Source: Bacillus sp. 7884-1 | GTDB lineage: Bacteria; Bacillota; Bacilli; Bacillales; Cytobacillaceae | Assembly (NCBI RefSeq): GCF_002272245.1 | Contig: NZ_NPDD01000169.1 | Location: 1 to 64,000 of the forward strand | Direction of reading: 5' to 3' | Length of the DNA stretch: 64,000 nucleotides | In this document: positions 63,635 to 64,000 of the stretch, piece by piece | Numbering within the stretch: the first letter of the stretch is position 1 | Layout of the letters: each line of letters begins with the position of its first letter | The notes under the pieces: generated by a model | The model's input: only the letters and a program-made list of their open reading frames with translations | Databases searched by the model: none | Told to the model about the DNA's origin: nothing | Translations under genes and position numbers: made by a program

Positions 63635-64000
63635 TCTAAAAGTTTTTCTGAAAAATAGTAATAGGTGCAAAAGAAGCTTTTAGGATAAGGTTAACTTATT
63701 CTTGGCTTCTTTTTTTTGAAAAAATATATGAAGAAAACAATATGATTGACAAAGGTGTTATAAATTATTTAAACTCAAGTTAACCAAATAGCAATACACA
63801 TGTACCACATAGTGGTCAAAAATTCAATAAATTGTTGTATATGAAAATTTCTAAGCGAGATTTTTAAACATCTAAAAATTAGAAGTGGAAAGATATGTGG
63901 TTTGTTAGAATCGGAAACGAGGCTATTGCAAGTACAAAATAATCAGTAAGGAAAACATTGGACAATATACTTTATTGTTTTTGAAATAGGGGGCATTGGG
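63635..64000. other. Intergenic end of the window
   Basis: After the ctaA-like gene there is a nested hairpin at 63670-63718 (AAGAAGC, inner ATAAG/CTTAT stem, GCTTCTTTTTTTT) that should end its transcript. No gene, RNA or repeat could be recognised in the last 280 bases. Confidence 0.5.

Overview
The window is chromosomal DNA from an AT-rich, spore-forming Gram-positive bacterium of the Bacillaceae, probably a Neobacillus/Bacillus relative. This is judged from the gene content (DegV, a YhcN/YlaJ-type sporulation lipoprotein, Spx, MhqR-type regulation, BA3454-type small protein, BCAT, GuaC) and from strong AGGAGG ribosome binding sites with frequent GTG/TTG starts. No rRNA, tRNA or CRISPR array was seen.

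Layout. 1-9.3 kb: housekeeping genes, mostly on the minus strand. These are dapA behind a clear lysine riboswitch, an RlmI-like methyltransferase, a CwlK-like peptidase that has lost part of its active site, a branched-chain aminotransferase, DegV, a TnpB transposon beside a broken hydrolase gene, and guaC. 9.4-28.3 kb: an accessory region of small and hypothetical genes, gene relics, a drug/metabolite transporter, an M20 hydrolase, dispersed palindromic repeats and ung. It also holds a large PLD-helicase-DUF3427 protein next to a Nudix gene, and a metalloprotease-ankyrin fusion bracketed by two copies of a tandem operator-like repeat. 28.4-34.3 kb: an MFS efflux pump with a divergent MerR regulator, and a glucoside-type PTS permease (IIC-IIA, without IIB and without the IIA phospho-histidine) with a divergent AraC regulator. 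34.6-42.1 kb: an oxidative/non-oxidative pentose phosphate cluster (rpiA, zwf, tkt, gnd, transaldolase-like, pgi) led by a 44-residue stress protein gene.

42.4-54.7 kb is a quinone/electrophile resistance island. It has three ring-cleaving dioxygenases, three DoxX proteins, an Spx paralogue, a MarR-family MhqR-like repressor, flavin reductase, WrbA-type quinone reductase, Ohr and azoreductase. Copies of an 18-bp palindrome, TATCTCGAATTCGAGATA or variants, sit in front of the transcription units. Relics of a second mhqR, of a second wrbA and of a pirin gene show that the island grew by duplication and is decaying in places.

54.7-64 kb continues with redox and catabolic genes: IclR with a divergent Gfo/Idh/MocA dehydrogenase, a two-domain AhpD-like protein, a YodB-like HxlR regulator, a GMC oxidoreductase divergent from a quinol-monooxygenase-like gene across a 30-bp palindrome, VOC proteins, a hydrolase broken by a stop codon, a YcxB-like protein and a CtaA/Cox15-like protein with no ordinary start codon. 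All identifications are by reading motifs and by memory of families; no database search was run.
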